NCBI RefSeq assembly: GCF_040371755.1
Contig: NZ_BAABWE010000002.1
Location: 186,001 to 250,000 of the forward strand
DNA length: 64,000 bases
Origin: Bermanella sp040371755
GTDB lineage: Bacteria; Pseudomonadota; Gammaproteobacteria; Pseudomonadales; Oceanobacteraceae
Reading direction: 5' to 3'
Of the stretch, positions 43,156 through 53,080 are shown in pieces. Within the stretch, counting starts at the first letter, position 1. Each line of letters starts with the position of its first letter. The notes beneath the pieces are model-generated. The model ran no database searches, was not told the origin of the DNA, and was given only the letters and a program-made list of their open reading frames with translations. The translations under genes were made by a program, and so were the position numbers.

Positions 43156-45252
43156 TTAAGCGTCGATGCCTTTTAGGGTCAGCTTAATACGCCCTTTATT
43201 ATCAACATCCAATACTTTAACCTTAATCGCCTGACCTTCTGTTAGGTGATCGGCTACATTCTCAACACGCTCTTCAGAGATTTGAGAAATATGCACTAGG
43301 CCGTCTTTACCAGGCAAGATGTTAACAAACGCACCAAAGTCTACGATTTTTTGTACTTTACCTTCGTAGATTGTACCCACTTCCGCTTCAGCGGTAACCG
43401 CTTCAAACATACCTTTGGCTTTTTCTGCCGCCGTTTTTGTTAGTGCGAAAATGCTGATGATTCCAGTGTCACCAATATCAACGTCAGCGCCGGTTTCATC
43501 ACAAATACCACGGATAGTAGCGCCGCCTTTACCAATTGCTTCAGCAATTTTATCTGAAGGGATTTTCAGCGTTAGGTAAGTCGGTGCGTTATCTGGCATT
43601 TCAGAACGTGCAGTAGGTAACACTTCATTCATTTGCTTCAAGATGGTCATACGCGCTTCAAGAGCTTGGCCTAACGCGATTTCCATGATCTCTTCAGTAA
43701 TACCTTGGATTTTGATATCCATTTGAAGTGCAGTAATACCTGCTTCAGAACCGGCTACTTTAAAGTCCATATCACCAAGGTGATCTTCGTCACCAAGAAT
43801 GTCAGTCAGAACGGCAAATTTCTCGCCTTCTTTAACCAGACCCATTGCGATACCAGCAACAGGGGCTTTAAGAGGCACACCCGCGTCCATCAATGCAAGT
43901 GATGCAGAACATACCGATGCCATTGAAGATGAACCGTTAGATTCAGTGATCTCAGAAACCACACGTACGGTGTATGGGAAATCTTCTAGTTTAGGCATCA
44001 TGGCTTGAACACCACGACGAGCCAAACGACCATGACCCACTTCACGGCGACCAGGCGCACCCATACGTCCACACTCACCTACAGAGTACGGAGGGAAGTT
44101 ATAATGGAACATGAAGTTGTCTTTAGTCACTTCGTGTAAGAATTCTACGGTTTGTGCATCACGGGTAGAACCTAACGTCACTGTACCGATAGACTGAGTT
44201 TCACCACGAGTAAACAATGCTGAACCGTGGGTGCCTTTAAGTACGTTAGTTTGAATGTTCAGGTCACGTACGGTTTTGTTATCACGACCATCGATACGTG
44301 GTTCATGATTAACGATACGCTCACGTACTACTTCTTTTTGAAGTTTTTTGAACAATTTAGAAACGTCGTCTGCATTGCTAACGTCGTCTTCTTCTTTAAC
44401 AAACTGTTCTTTTAATTTAGCGCTGATGGCGTCTACTTTGGTGTAACGCTCCATCTTGTCGCTCACTTGGTAAGCGCTCGCTAGCTCAGCACCAAATGCG
44501 GCTTTCATATCAGAATAAAGTGCATCATTGAAAGACGGTGCAGTCCATTCCCAACGTTCAGTACCTTCTGCTGCGGCAAATTCTTTGATGGCTGCGATCA
44601 CACATTGGAAACCTTCGTGTGCGAATAACACACCACCTAGCATTTCATCTTCGCTTAACTCAAGCGCGTCAGATTCAACCATTAATACTGCGTCAGTTGT
44701 ACCGGCTACTACCATGTCTAGCTCAGAGGTTTTAAGCTGTTCAAATGTAGGGTTTAGTACGTAACCGCCGTCACGAGTATAACCAACACGCGCCGCACCA
44801 ATTGGGCCGTCGAATGGAATACCTGAGATAGCCAATGCCGCAGATGCACCGATCATTGCAGCGATATCTGGATCGTTTTCAGTGTCCGCAGATAATACTT
44901 GAAGTACCACTTGTACTTCGTTCATGTAACCTTCTGGGAAAAGAGGGCGAATTGGACGATCGATTAAACGGCTCGTTAGTGTCTCTTTTTCGCTTGGGCG
45001 ATTTTCACGCTTGATGTAACCACCTGGGATTTTGCCCGCTGCGTAGTATTTTTCTTGATAGTTTACAGTCAACGGGAAGAAATCTTGACCCGGCTTCATG
45101 TCTTTTTTACCGGTAACCGCTGCTAATACTTGAATATCACCCATGGTGACAAGTACTGCACCGCTTGCTTGACGTGCAATGCGCTGTGTTTCTAACGTAA
45201 CTTCTTGACCACCGAAGGTAAACGTTTTTGTTACTGGAGTAAGATCTAACAT
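43156..45252 (-). CDS. pnp: Polyribonucleotide nucleotidyltransferase (PNPase)
   Basis: A 698-residue phosphorolytic 3'-5' exoribonuclease and degradosome partner. Two RNase PH-like cores are present (VNYQEKYYAAGKIPGGYIKRE; the second active site FTRGETQS with GSEAGITALQMDIK). A KH domain (AIGKGGATIRGI) and a C-terminal S1 domain (GAFVNILPGKDGLVHISQI) follow. It comes after rpsO as in most gammaproteobacteria, with a terminator-like hairpin in between. Confidence 0.97.
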   Translation of the reverse strand: MLDLTPVTKTFTFGGQEVTLETQRIARQASGAVLVTMGDIQVLAAVTGKKDMKPGQDFFPLTVNYQEKYYAAGKIPGGYIKRENRPSEKETLTSRLIDRPIRPLFPEGYMNEVQVVLQVLSADTENDPDIAAMIGASAALAISGIPFDGPIGAARVGYTRDGGYVLNPTFEQLKTSELDMVVAGTTDAVLMVESDALELSEDEMLGGVLFAHEGFQCVIAAIKEFAAAEGTERWEWTAPSFNDALYSDMKAAFGAELASAYQVSDKMERYTKVDAISAKLKEQFVKEEDDVSNADDVSKLFKKLQKEVVRERIVNHEPRIDGRDNKTVRDLNIQTNVLKGTHGSALFTRGETQSIGTVTLGSTRDAQTVEFLHEVTKDNFMFHYNFPPYSVGECGRMGAPGRREVGHGRLARRGVQAMMPKLEDFPYTVRVVSEITESNGSSSMASVCSASLALMDAGVPLKAPVAGIAMGLVKEGEKFAVLTDILGDEDHLGDMDFKVAGSEAGITALQMDIKIQGITEEIMEIALGQALEARMTILKQMNEVLPTARSEMPDNAPTYLTLKIPSDKIAEAIGKGGATIRGICDETGADVDIGDTGIISIFALTKTAAEKAKGMFEAVTAEAEVGTIYEGKVQKIVDFGAFVNILPGKDGLVHISQISEERVENVADHLTEGQAIKVKVLDVDNKGRIKLTLKGIDA

Positions 45253-45457
45253 AAATTTCCTTTTGATTGATTTGGAAACCCGTTGCCTTCTTCTGTACTT
45301 CCAAGCATTAGCCCTTTCTCAACTTGAGTCCAAGCGAAAAGGCGAATGGGTAGAAACACAGTTTTGAACAAGTTAGGTATTCCGTTTTTCTATTGCAGTG
45401 TTAATTTACAGTGTGTTTATGACAACTTGAATTGAGTCCGCACACATAAACAAATAG

Positions 45458-45480
45458 CAAAAACCCCCGTGAGGGGGTTT
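45458..45480 (-). terminator. Intrinsic terminator between rpsO and pnp
   Basis: A stem of A3C5/G5T3 with a 3-4 base loop and a T5 tract on the minus strand. It allows rpsO to be expressed above pnp. Confidence 0.85.
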
Positions 45481-45496
45481 AAGCTTTTAACTAATC

Positions 45497-45766
45497 TTAG
45501 CGACGTAGACCTAGACGCTTGATTAGAGAAGAGTAACGAACAATGTCTTTACCCTTTAGGTAATCCAACAATTTACGACGTTGGTTTACCATGCGAATTA
45601 AACCACGACGTGAATGGTGATCTTGCTTGTTCGCTTTGAAGTGATCTTGTAGACCGTTGATGTTGTGAGTCAACAATGCTACTTGAACTTCAGGAGAACC
45701 AGTGTCGCCTTCCGCAGTTTGGTATTCTTTAACGATGGCAGCTTTCGCTTGAACATCTAAAGCCAT
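45497..45766 (-). CDS. rpsO: 30S ribosomal protein S15
   Basis: An 89-residue protein with the family signature EVQVALLTHNINGLQDHFK and the HHSRRGLIRMVNQRRKLLDYL region that contacts 16S rRNA. ATG 45766 (MALDVQ) follows GAGGAAAAT; a longer frame start adds 10 residues and is not the family form. Confidence 0.97.
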   Translation of the reverse strand: MALDVQAKAAIVKEYQTAEGDTGSPEVQVALLTHNINGLQDHFKANKQDHHSRRGLIRMVNQRRKLLDYLKGKDIVRYSSLIKRLGLRR

Positions 45767-45854
45767 GATATTTTCCTCATAGGTATATGCGTTCATAAAG
45801 GTTAAGGAAGATAATCACCGTGCATATAAACAGCGGTATCCACCTGAAAGTACC

Positions 45855-46823
45855 TTATTGAGTCAATACAGACGCCAATTCCGGCACTTTCACTAAACGC
45901 TTAAGGGCAATGACCCCGCTAGCGTTCATTTCGCCAAATCCAACTAGGTATTCCTGCTGATTATGACAAAGGCGCAATTGTACCTGAGGCAATGGCTTGT
46001 CACCAGCGTCTAAGGTCTTAATTGTCCGTCCAAACTGTAAATCTCGAGCCTGATCCACAGTGACTTGAATGATAGGCACGCTTTCAAGGGCTGTATAGGT
46101 CGGAAGTAGCCGATTATCCATGCTTGAGTAGTCGTCCGAGCCCTCTGGTTTCAAGGCTTTCAGGGCGTCTAAGGTGATCATCATATCTTGCTGATATGGC
46201 CCTGCCGCTAAACGACGCAACACCGCAACAAAACCCAATGTCCCTAACGCTTTTGCCACATCTTCCGCCAATGAACGAATATAGGTGCCTTTAGAGCATG
46301 TCACATCTAATTCTAGGTAATCCTCGCCAAATCCCACCAGTTCAAGCTTATGAATGGTGACCTTACGTGCCTTGGATTGAATATCAAATGCCACCCCCTC
46401 ACGGGCCAACTCATACAGTTTTTTGCCTTCATGCTTAAGGGCAGAATACATGGGTGGCACTTGTGTGATTTCACCACGGTATTGAGCCAATGCTTGCTCA
46501 ATCATGGGTTCTGTTAAGACAGGTATGCTGGCTGTTTCTAAGATTTCGCCTTCGATGTCAGCAGTATCTCTGGACTCACCTAGCTGAACACGAGTGGTAT
46601 AGCGCTTATCACTGTCCAATAGGCGCTGGCTAAACTTAGTAGCTTCACCCAAACAAATAGGCAGTACACCTGTGGCGATAGGATCTAATGCACCGGTATG
46701 TCCTGCTTTTTGCGCTTGATAAAGCCATTTTACTTTTTGCAATACGGCATTTGAAGTCATACCTGGTGGCTTATCAATCACTAGAATGCCGCTAATCTCG
46801 CGGCCTTTTTTCTTGCGGGCCAA
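45855..46823 (-). CDS. truB: tRNA pseudouridine-55 synthase
   Basis: A 322-residue enzyme that makes pseudouridine 55 in tRNA. It carries GILVIDKPPGMTSN, the catalytic GALDPIATGVLP with Asp42, and a C-terminal extension. It sits in the conserved order between rbfA and rpsO. Confidence 0.96.
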   Translation of the reverse strand: MARKKKGREISGILVIDKPPGMTSNAVLQKVKWLYQAQKAGHTGALDPIATGVLPICLGEATKFSQRLLDSDKRYTTRVQLGESRDTADIEGEILETASIPVLTEPMIEQALAQYRGEITQVPPMYSALKHEGKKLYELAREGVAFDIQSKARKVTIHKLELVGFGEDYLELDVTCSKGTYIRSLAEDVAKALGTLGFVAVLRRLAAGPYQQDMMITLDALKALKPEGSDDYSSMDNRLLPTYTALESVPIIQVTVDQARDLQFGRTIKTLDAGDKPLPQVQLRLCHNQQEYLVGFGEMNASGVIALKRLVKVPELASVLTQ

Positions 46824-46857
46824 AACTACTCTCCGCTATTAAATAAACGAGGGGCGA

Positions 46858-47250
46858 TTATTCGCCAGGGTTGCGGTCTTTATCTTCACGAGTCGCTTTA
46901 TTGATCAAGTTTGTTAATTTATGACCGCGCTCTAGAGATATATCGTAATGAAAACGTGGCAAAGGTGTGATGCGTGTTTTCATAATTTGAGATAATTCTG
47001 TACGTAAAAAGCCAGCCATATCATTTAACACTTTTTCAGTTTCTTTAATGGTTGGCTCGTCCGCTTCCACCATACCCGGTTTCATTACGGTAAAATAAAT
47101 ATCCGCATAACCTAGGTCGGTTGCTACCTTCACTGCATTCAGAGTGACTAAACCTAAACGAGGGTCTTTCACTTGAAATTGCAGCATTTGAGCAAGATCT
47201 CGTTTAATTTGCTCACCTAAGCGTTGAGTACGACTGTAATCTTTCGCCAT
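46858..47250 (-). CDS. rbfA: Ribosome-binding factor A
   Basis: A 130-residue KH-fold cold-shock and 30S maturation factor with RTQRLGEQIKRDLAQML at the N terminus and RITPLPRFHYDISLERG near the end. It follows infB after a 100-bp gap with a hairpin. Confidence 0.94.
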   Translation of the reverse strand: MAKDYSRTQRLGEQIKRDLAQMLQFQVKDPRLGLVTLNAVKVATDLGYADIYFTVMKPGMVEADEPTIKETEKVLNDMAGFLRTELSQIMKTRITPLPRFHYDISLERGHKLTNLINKATREDKDRNPGE

Positions 47251-47273
47251 TTTTAAATTCTCTTAAAACAAAT

Positions 47274-47303
47274 AATCCCCAAGAAGCATGCTTCCTGAGG
47301 ATT
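47274..47303 (-). terminator. Hairpin between infB and rbfA
   Basis: A long stem-loop with a perfect GGAAGCATGCTTC centre and A/T ends. The T tract is short, so partial termination or an RNase site is possible. Confidence 0.4.
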
Positions 47304-47351
47304 TAATACATTCACCCATAAAAATATGGGGGAATGGCTAAGTGTTTACCG

Positions 47352-49751
47352 TTAGATGGTACGAGCAAATTCTTTAACATCAAAGACTTCGATCTGATCG
47401 CCTTCTTTAACATCGTTATAGCTCTTAACCGCGATACCACATTCAGTACCGGTACGAACCTCTTGCACGTCATCTTTAAAGCGACGTAGAGACTCAAGCT
47501 CACCTTCGTAAACCACCACGTTATCACGTAGTACACGGATTTTCTTGTTACGGTGAACCGTACCTTCGATAACCATACAGCCTGCAACCGCACCAAATTT
47601 CGGTGAACGGAATACATCACGTACTTGTGCAATACCCACGATTTCTTCACGTAGCTCAGGCGCCAACATGCCAGACATAGCTTGCTTAACATCATCGATT
47701 AAATCGTAAATGATGCTGTAATAACGCATATCTAAACCAGTGTTTTCAACCACACGCTTAGCCGAAGCATCCGCACGTACGTTAAAGCCAAAGATAACGG
47801 CATTAGAAGCCGATGCTAAGTTCGCATCCGTTTCAGTAATACCACCTACACCGCTGGATACGATAGTCACTTTAACTTCATCAGTAGATAACTGCTGTAA
47901 AGCACTGATCAAGGCTTCAAGTGAACCTTTAACATCGGTCTTCACAACTAAGTTCAAGCTTGACGCTTGCGCATCGCCAGACATATTGAATAGTGCATCC
48001 AATTTGGCCGCTTGTTGTTTAGCTTGATAAACTTCTTTTTCTTTAGTGTGACGAATCTCAGCCACTTCACGAGCGCGTTTTTCACTCTCCGCGACTAAGA
48101 ATGAATCACCTGCACCTGGCGGTGTATCTAGACCAAGAATCTCAACAGGAATCGATGGGCCCGCTTGATTAATCGGCTGACTGTTCTCATCAAGCAACGC
48201 ACGCACACGACCAATAGAGGTACCGGCTAGTACGATATCGCCTTTTTTCAGCTGACCGTTTTGAATCAATAGAGTAGCAACTGGGCCACGACCTTTATCA
48301 AGACGAGATTCAACCACCACACCTGTGGCAGGGCCATCAGCAACTGCCGTTAACTCTAGCAATTCAGATTGCAATAGAACCGCTTCAAGTAGCGCATCAA
48401 TACCTTCACCAGAGTGAGCCGAAACCGGTACAAATTGTACGTCACCGCCCCATTCTTCAGGAATCACATCTTTTGCTGCTAGTTCGTTTTTAACACGATC
48501 AGGATCAGCTGCTTCTTTGTCCATTTTGTTAATGGCAACCACAATCGGCACGCCAGCAGCGCGAGCATGCTGAACGGCTTCTTCGGTTTGAGGCATCACG
48601 CCATCATCCGCGGCAACCACAAGGATTACGATATCCGTAGACTGAGCACCACGAGCACGCATAGCGGTAAACGCGGCGTGTCCCGGTGTATCTAGAAACG
48701 TCACCATGCCTTTGTCTGTTTCTACGTGATATGCACCAATGTGCTGAGTAATACCACCGGCTTCGCCGCTGGTCACACGAGTTGAACGAATGTAATCAAG
48801 TAGTGATGTTTTACCATGGTCAACGTGACCCATTACGGTAACAACAGGCGCACGTGACACTTGCTCACCGTCGTATTTCACTTCTTCCATAAAGCTATCT
48901 TCAACCGCGTTGTCACTTACTTGCTTGTACTTGTGACCCATTTCTTCAATCACAAGAATAGCGGTATCAATATCTAGAATTTGGTTGATGGTGGCCATCA
49001 CACCAAGCTTCATTAGCTCTTTAATTACTTCGCCCGCTTTAACGGCCATACCTTGAGCAAGCTCCCCCACGGTAATGGACTCGCCTTTTAGCTCAACTTC
49101 ACGAATAATCGGTGCTGTTGGCTGTTTGAAAGCGTGCTCACTGTCTTCATGGCCTCGACGCTTAGGTGCTGCACCGCGACGTCGATCATCCATTGAGCCT
49201 TCACGACGGCGACCTTTGCCACCTTTGTTTTTGTCACCAAAGCGTTTGTTTTCTTTTTCTTTATCTTTGTTACGAAATTCTTTTTTCTTGCCCGAGCGAT
49301 CGTCACGATCACCAGCCGGTGCTGGCGCTGGTGCAACGTAGTCATTGCCTTTAGCTGCTGGTTTACGCGCAGCTGGCTTAACTGCACCTTTAGCATTTTT
49401 CCCTTCTGCAGGTTTACGCTTAGGTGCTGATTTTGCGTCTTTTTTCTGCTCGTCTTCTTTTACGATAGTGCGCTTTTTACGTACTTCGATATTAACGGCT
49501 TTTTTACCCGCCCCCGTGTTTAACGTGGTGGTGGTTTTACGCTTTAATGTAATTTTTTTCGGGCCATCTGCATCAGACGCCTGCTCACCGTGACTCTTCT
49601 TTAAAAAGGTAAGAAGGGTTACTTTTTCTTCGTTGCTTACTTTTTCGTCACCACTTTTATGTGGTAAACCCGCTTCGTTCATTTGAGCAACTAAACGTTC
49701 AACTGGTGAGCCCACTGCTGCAGCTAACTGTTTTACCGTAATTTCTGCCAT
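47352..49751 (-). CDS. infB: Translation initiation factor IF-2
   Basis: A 799-residue GTPase that brings initiator tRNA to the 30S subunit. The N-terminal IF2_N fold comes first, then a long Lys/Arg/Glu/Ala-rich linker (about 70-220). The G domain has GHVDHGKTSLLD, DTPGHAAF and NKMD, and the C-terminal IF2-C domains bind fMet-tRNA. It lies 29 bp after nusA, in the metY-rimP-nusA-infB order. Confidence 0.97.
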   Translation of the reverse strand: MAEITVKQLAAAVGSPVERLVAQMNEAGLPHKSGDEKVSNEEKVTLLTFLKKSHGEQASDADGPKKITLKRKTTTTLNTGAGKKAVNIEVRKKRTIVKEDEQKKDAKSAPKRKPAEGKNAKGAVKPAARKPAAKGNDYVAPAPAPAGDRDDRSGKKKEFRNKDKEKENKRFGDKNKGGKGRRREGSMDDRRRGAAPKRRGHEDSEHAFKQPTAPIIREVELKGESITVGELAQGMAVKAGEVIKELMKLGVMATINQILDIDTAILVIEEMGHKYKQVSDNAVEDSFMEEVKYDGEQVSRAPVVTVMGHVDHGKTSLLDYIRSTRVTSGEAGGITQHIGAYHVETDKGMVTFLDTPGHAAFTAMRARGAQSTDIVILVVAADDGVMPQTEEAVQHARAAGVPIVVAINKMDKEAADPDRVKNELAAKDVIPEEWGGDVQFVPVSAHSGEGIDALLEAVLLQSELLELTAVADGPATGVVVESRLDKGRGPVATLLIQNGQLKKGDIVLAGTSIGRVRALLDENSQPINQAGPSIPVEILGLDTPPGAGDSFLVAESEKRAREVAEIRHTKEKEVYQAKQQAAKLDALFNMSGDAQASSLNLVVKTDVKGSLEALISALQQLSTDEVKVTIVSSGVGGITETDANLASASNAVIFGFNVRADASAKRVVENTGLDMRYYSIIYDLIDDVKQAMSGMLAPELREEIVGIAQVRDVFRSPKFGAVAGCMVIEGTVHRNKKIRVLRDNVVVYEGELESLRRFKDDVQEVRTGTECGIAVKSYNDVKEGDQIEVFDVKEFARTI

Positions 49752-49780
49752 TCGAATCTTCTCCTCCCGCCTGTGGCTGC

Positions 49781-51274
49781 CTATTCGGTTTCTTCAAACC
49801 AGGGCTTACGCGCGGTCATAATTAGTTGGGCGGCCTTCGCTTCGTCGATGTCTTCAATACCAACAATATCGTCTACACCTTGCTCAGCAAGGTCTTCCAT
49901 TGTGCAGATGCCACGGCTCGCCAACACTAAGGCCAAGTGTTGATCCATTCCTTCCATATTCAGCAAATCGTCTGCCGGTTTTGCGTCTTCTAGTTTTTCT
50001 TCACTAGCAATGGCTTGGGTTAGCAAAATATCTTTTGCGCGAGACTGTAATTCATCAACGATTTCTTCATCAAAACCATCAATTTCTAACATCTCTTCAC
50101 GTGGCACATAGGCAACTTCTTCTAAACCGGTAAAGCCTTCCTCTACCAGTACCGAAGCAACATCTTCATCAAGATCCAAAGCTTCCATTAGTGTTTCGAC
50201 TAATGAGCCTTGCTCTTCTTCTTGTTTTGCACCTGCTTCTTCTTCGGTCATTACGTTAATGGTCCAGCTGGTAAGCTCGGATGCCAGTTTTACGTTTTGA
50301 CCACCACGACCAATGGCAATCGCCAATTGATCATCAGAAACAGCAACGTCCATGGTGTTGGTTTCTTCATCCATAACAATGGATGCTACTTCTGCTGGGG
50401 CGAGCGCATTGATAACCAGTTGCGCTGGGTTATCATCCCAAAGCACAATATCAACACGCTCATTGCCTAATTCATTTGATACCGCTTGCACACGGGCACC
50501 ACGCATTCCCACACACGCTCCAATTGGATCTATGCGTTGGTCATTGGTTTTAACCGCGATTTTTGCACGGCTACCTGTATCGCGGGCGGCCGCTTTAATT
50601 TCAATCACTTCTTCGCCAATTTCTGGCACTTCAATTCGGAATAGCTCGATCAGCATTTCGTTTGAAGCTCGGCTCAACATTAGTTGTGGGCCACGATTCT
50701 CTGGGTTCACAGACATTAATACGCAGCGAACACGATCATTAATGCGGAACACTTCACGCGCAACCAGTTGGTCTCGAGGCAGCAATCCTTCTGCGTTTGC
50801 ACCTAAGTCAACAATGATGTTGTCACGGGTTACTTTTTTAACAGTTCCGTTTACAAGTTCACCAACACGATCAACATACGCTGCAGTAATTTTTGCGCGC
50901 TCAGCTTCACGCACTTTCTGCATGATGATTTGTTTAGCTGCTTGTGCTGCAATACGTCCAAAATCTGGATTTTCAGCCTGCTCTTCGTATACGTCACCTT
51001 CTTTAAGGTTGGTATCGATATCAGCCGCTTCTTGCATGTTCAATTCAGAACCTAACGCCGGAACCACTTCATTACTTACAATGGTCCAACTGCGAAATGT
51101 TTCATAGTTACCAGTACGACGGTCAATAGAAACACGAATCTCAGGCTCTTCATCTTCGTAACGTTTTTTAGCCGCTGCTGCTAAAGCCAACTCAATGGCT
51201 TCAAAAATAACTTCTTGCTCTACGCCTTTCTCGTTAGAAACAGCTTCGGCAACTAGCAGTATCTCTTTGCTCAT
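49781..51274 (-). CDS. nusA: Transcription termination/antitermination factor NusA
   Basis: A 497-residue RNA-polymerase-binding protein with an N-terminal domain, S1, tandem KH domains (IGACVGMRGARVQAVSNEL; AIGRGGQNVKLASEL) and two C-terminal acidic helix-hairpin repeats as in E. coli. It is 19 bp after rimP. Confidence 0.97.
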   Translation of the reverse strand: MSKEILLVAEAVSNEKGVEQEVIFEAIELALAAAAKKRYEDEEPEIRVSIDRRTGNYETFRSWTIVSNEVVPALGSELNMQEAADIDTNLKEGDVYEEQAENPDFGRIAAQAAKQIIMQKVREAERAKITAAYVDRVGELVNGTVKKVTRDNIIVDLGANAEGLLPRDQLVAREVFRINDRVRCVLMSVNPENRGPQLMLSRASNEMLIELFRIEVPEIGEEVIEIKAAARDTGSRAKIAVKTNDQRIDPIGACVGMRGARVQAVSNELGNERVDIVLWDDNPAQLVINALAPAEVASIVMDEETNTMDVAVSDDQLAIAIGRGGQNVKLASELTSWTINVMTEEEAGAKQEEEQGSLVETLMEALDLDEDVASVLVEEGFTGLEEVAYVPREEMLEIDGFDEEIVDELQSRAKDILLTQAIASEEKLEDAKPADDLLNMEGMDQHLALVLASRGICTMEDLAEQGVDDIVGIEDIDEAKAAQLIMTARKPWFEETE

Positions 51275-51293
51275 AACCTTGCCCTCGGTAATC

Positions 51294-51770
51294 CTATTTA
51301 CCCTTGTGATCTTGGAATATTAAATTGGCTTTATCGATGGCATCAATTGGAAGTAAATATTCATGGTCATCTACATGAACCACAATATCTTCATCATCTT
51401 CGATGCCGACTAGTTTGCCTTTAAATTTACGCCTACCTTCAAAGGCATAACGCAATTTCACATCAACAAACTCACCAACGTAACGATTAAAATGCTCAAG
51501 GGTGAATAATGGACGATCCACACCCGGAGACGAAACTTCTAAGTTGTATTCTGATGTAATGGGATCTTCAACATCCATTACACCACTGACTTGCCTACTT
51601 ACGAGTGCACAGTCATCTACATGGATGCCGTTTTCACTATCAATGAAAACTCGCAGCACAGAATTTTTGCCTTGGGCAATATACTCAAGCCCCCAAAACT
51701 CAAAGCCAAGAGCCTCAATTACCGGCTTTAACAGATCAATTAACTGCTGTTCTTTACTTGCCACACTCAC
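51294..51770 (-). CDS. rimP: Ribosome maturation factor RimP
   Basis: A 158-residue 30S maturation protein with GFEFWGLEYIAQGKNSVLRV-type N-terminal strands, SREVSG-like VSRQVSGVMDVEDPI, and the hallmark LEVSSPGVDRPLF. It is the first protein gene after tRNA-fMet and has a long structured leader. Confidence 0.95.
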   Translation of the reverse strand: MSVASKEQQLIDLLKPVIEALGFEFWGLEYIAQGKNSVLRVFIDSENGIHVDDCALVSRQVSGVMDVEDPITSEYNLEVSSPGVDRPLFTLEHFNRYVGEFVDVKLRYAFEGRRKFKGKLVGIEDDEDIVVHVDDHEYLLPIDAIDKANLIFQDHKGK

Positions 51771-51894
51771 TCCACAGATATAAAAATTGGGCTAATAGAT
51801 GAGCCAGTTTTTACTACCAGTCATCCAGCCCAATCTTTAGCGTCTCAGTCATACTTCAAAAAACTGCTAAATATTGCTAGCGCTTGCTACCAAC

Positions 51895-51953
51895 AAAAAA
51901 CCCCTTATCGGAACCACTTTAAACATTGTTAAAGCAACTCCCCCAGGGGTTTT
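51895..51953 (-). promoter_or_regulatory. rimP leader hairpin (terminator-like attenuator)
   Basis: On the minus strand AAAACCCC pairs with GGGGTTTT across an inner CTTTAA/TTAAAG hairpin, followed by a T6 run. This is an intrinsic terminator placed 125 nt before the rimP start. It fits the known proteobacterial rimP-leader class, in which a terminator precedes rimP. A NusA-dependent autoregulatory role is inference. Confidence 0.65.
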
Positions 51954-52087
51954 AATCATCAAGCCCTAAGGCTTGGAAATAAAAACGAGTGGCTAACCAC
52001 CCAGCTAGTTGATACTAGACCAACTTCGCTCAAAATTCAGCAACATTGACTATAAATAAAGTCATGTTCTTCAACACCCTAAAGCGT

Positions 52088-52429
52088 TGGTTATGGCCCC
52101 AAGATTCCAAAACGAAACCGACGCCTATTACATTTTATCATACCAAGTACTACTTGGTTGCGTGGGCCCAGATCTTAAAAAGCGAACCGACGACCTCATG
52201 CACTTAACTACCAAATATTACCTGATTGCGTAGGCCCCAGATTTTAGAAAGCGAACCGACGACTTCATGCACTTAATTACCAAATATTACCTGATTGCGT
52301 GGGCCCCAGATTTTAGAAAGCGAACCGACGACTTCATGCACTTAATTACCAAATATTACCTGATTGCGTAGGCCCCAGATTTTAGAAAGCGAACCGACGA
52401 CCTCATGCACTTAATTACCAAATATTAAC
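52088..52429 (-). repeat. 69-bp tandem repeats derived from the tRNA-fMet 3' end
   Basis: The element GAACCGACGA (tRNA T-arm) recurs at 52184, 52253, 52322 and 52391, each 69 bp apart. A more decayed copy is at about 52114, and the intact tRNA copy is at 52450. Every unit keeps a GGGCC...GCGTA/GCAATCA-like acceptor remnant plus a spacer ATTACCAAATATTACCTG. None can fold as a full tRNA because the 5' half is missing. The array lies directly downstream of the tRNA on its own strand. The remaining bases from 51954 to 52087 show nothing recognisable. Confidence 0.85.
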
Positions 52430-52506
<77 letters not shown>

Positions 52507-52602
52507 TCAATAAGTGTGCACATTATAGAGACATCCCCTTTTTTCATCAAGGGCAGTCTGAGCTTATGGGCATTTTGCAGTAAATATTCAAACCATTAAA
52601 CG

Positions 52603-52627
52603 AAAAAACGAGCCTATGCTCGTTTTA
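52603..52627 (-). terminator. Hairpin between tRNA-Leu and tRNA-fMet
   Basis: A 9-bp stem AAAACGAGC/GCTCGTTTT with loop CTAT and a T6 run on the minus strand. Confidence 0.8.
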
Positions 52628-52629
52628 AA

Positions 52630-52716
52630 TGGTGCGGATGGAGGGACTTGAACCCTCACGTGCTTTCGCACACAGCGACCTCAACGCTGCCTGTCTACCA
52701 ATTCCAGCACATCCGC
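52630..52716 (-). tRNA. tRNA-Leu (GAG)
   Basis: An 87-nt type II tRNA with a long variable arm (GTGTGCGAAAGCAC), anticodon GAG in CGTTGAGGTCG, matching acceptor arms GCGGATG/CATCCGC and encoded CCA. It is next to secG, as in E. coli (leuU). Confidence 0.96.
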
Positions 52717-52724
52717 AAAACCGA

Positions 52725-53072
52725 TTAATCGATTACAGGGGCTTCCGCTTCGGAACTCACTTCATTGATAACAGGTGTTTCCGACTCAATTTGCTGTACT
52801 TCTTGTAGCTCTGGTAAACCCACGTCTGCAAGACCCGTCGCTTTTTCTTTAGCAAAATAAGCCAAAGAGAAACTGGTAACAAAAAAGGCCGTTGCCAATA
52901 CTGCAGTACTGCGAGTTAAGAAGTTTCCAGAACCTTCACTACCAAATACCGTCTGTGACGCACCACCACCAAAGCTTGCACCTGCATCAGCGCCTTTACC
53001 CTGCTGAAGCAATACAAGTGCGATAATCGCCACGGCAATTACAATATGAGCAATAACAATCAAGTTTTCCAT
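52725..53072 (-). CDS. secG: Preprotein translocase subunit SecG
   Basis: A 115-residue protein with two transmembrane helices, the conserved LLQQGKGADAGASFGGGASQTVFG loop region and an acidic C-terminal tail. It assists SecYE-mediated export. It lies 8 bp after tpiA. Confidence 0.95.
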   Translation of the reverse strand: MENLIVIAHIVIAVAIIALVLLQQGKGADAGASFGGGASQTVFGSEGSGNFLTRSTAVLATAFFVTSFSLAYFAKEKATGLADVGLPELQEVQQIESETPVINEVSSEAEAPVID

Positions 53073-53080
53073 AATCTTCT

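Noticed and set aside
47312..47695. A 127-codon minus-strand frame overlapping the infB 3' end
   Set aside because: Lies in another frame inside the conserved C-terminal domain of IF-2; no family features.
50352..51107. A 251-codon open frame antisense to nusA
   Set aside because: Shadow of a strongly conserved gene; the Ser/Thr-rich composition without motifs shows it is not coding.
52088..52429. CRISPR array
   Set aside because: The repeats are 69 bp end to end without unique spacers and are clearly derived from the neighbouring tRNA 3' end.
52088..52429. Additional tRNA genes
   Set aside because: Each unit keeps only T-arm and acceptor remnants; no anticodon arm or 5' half exists.
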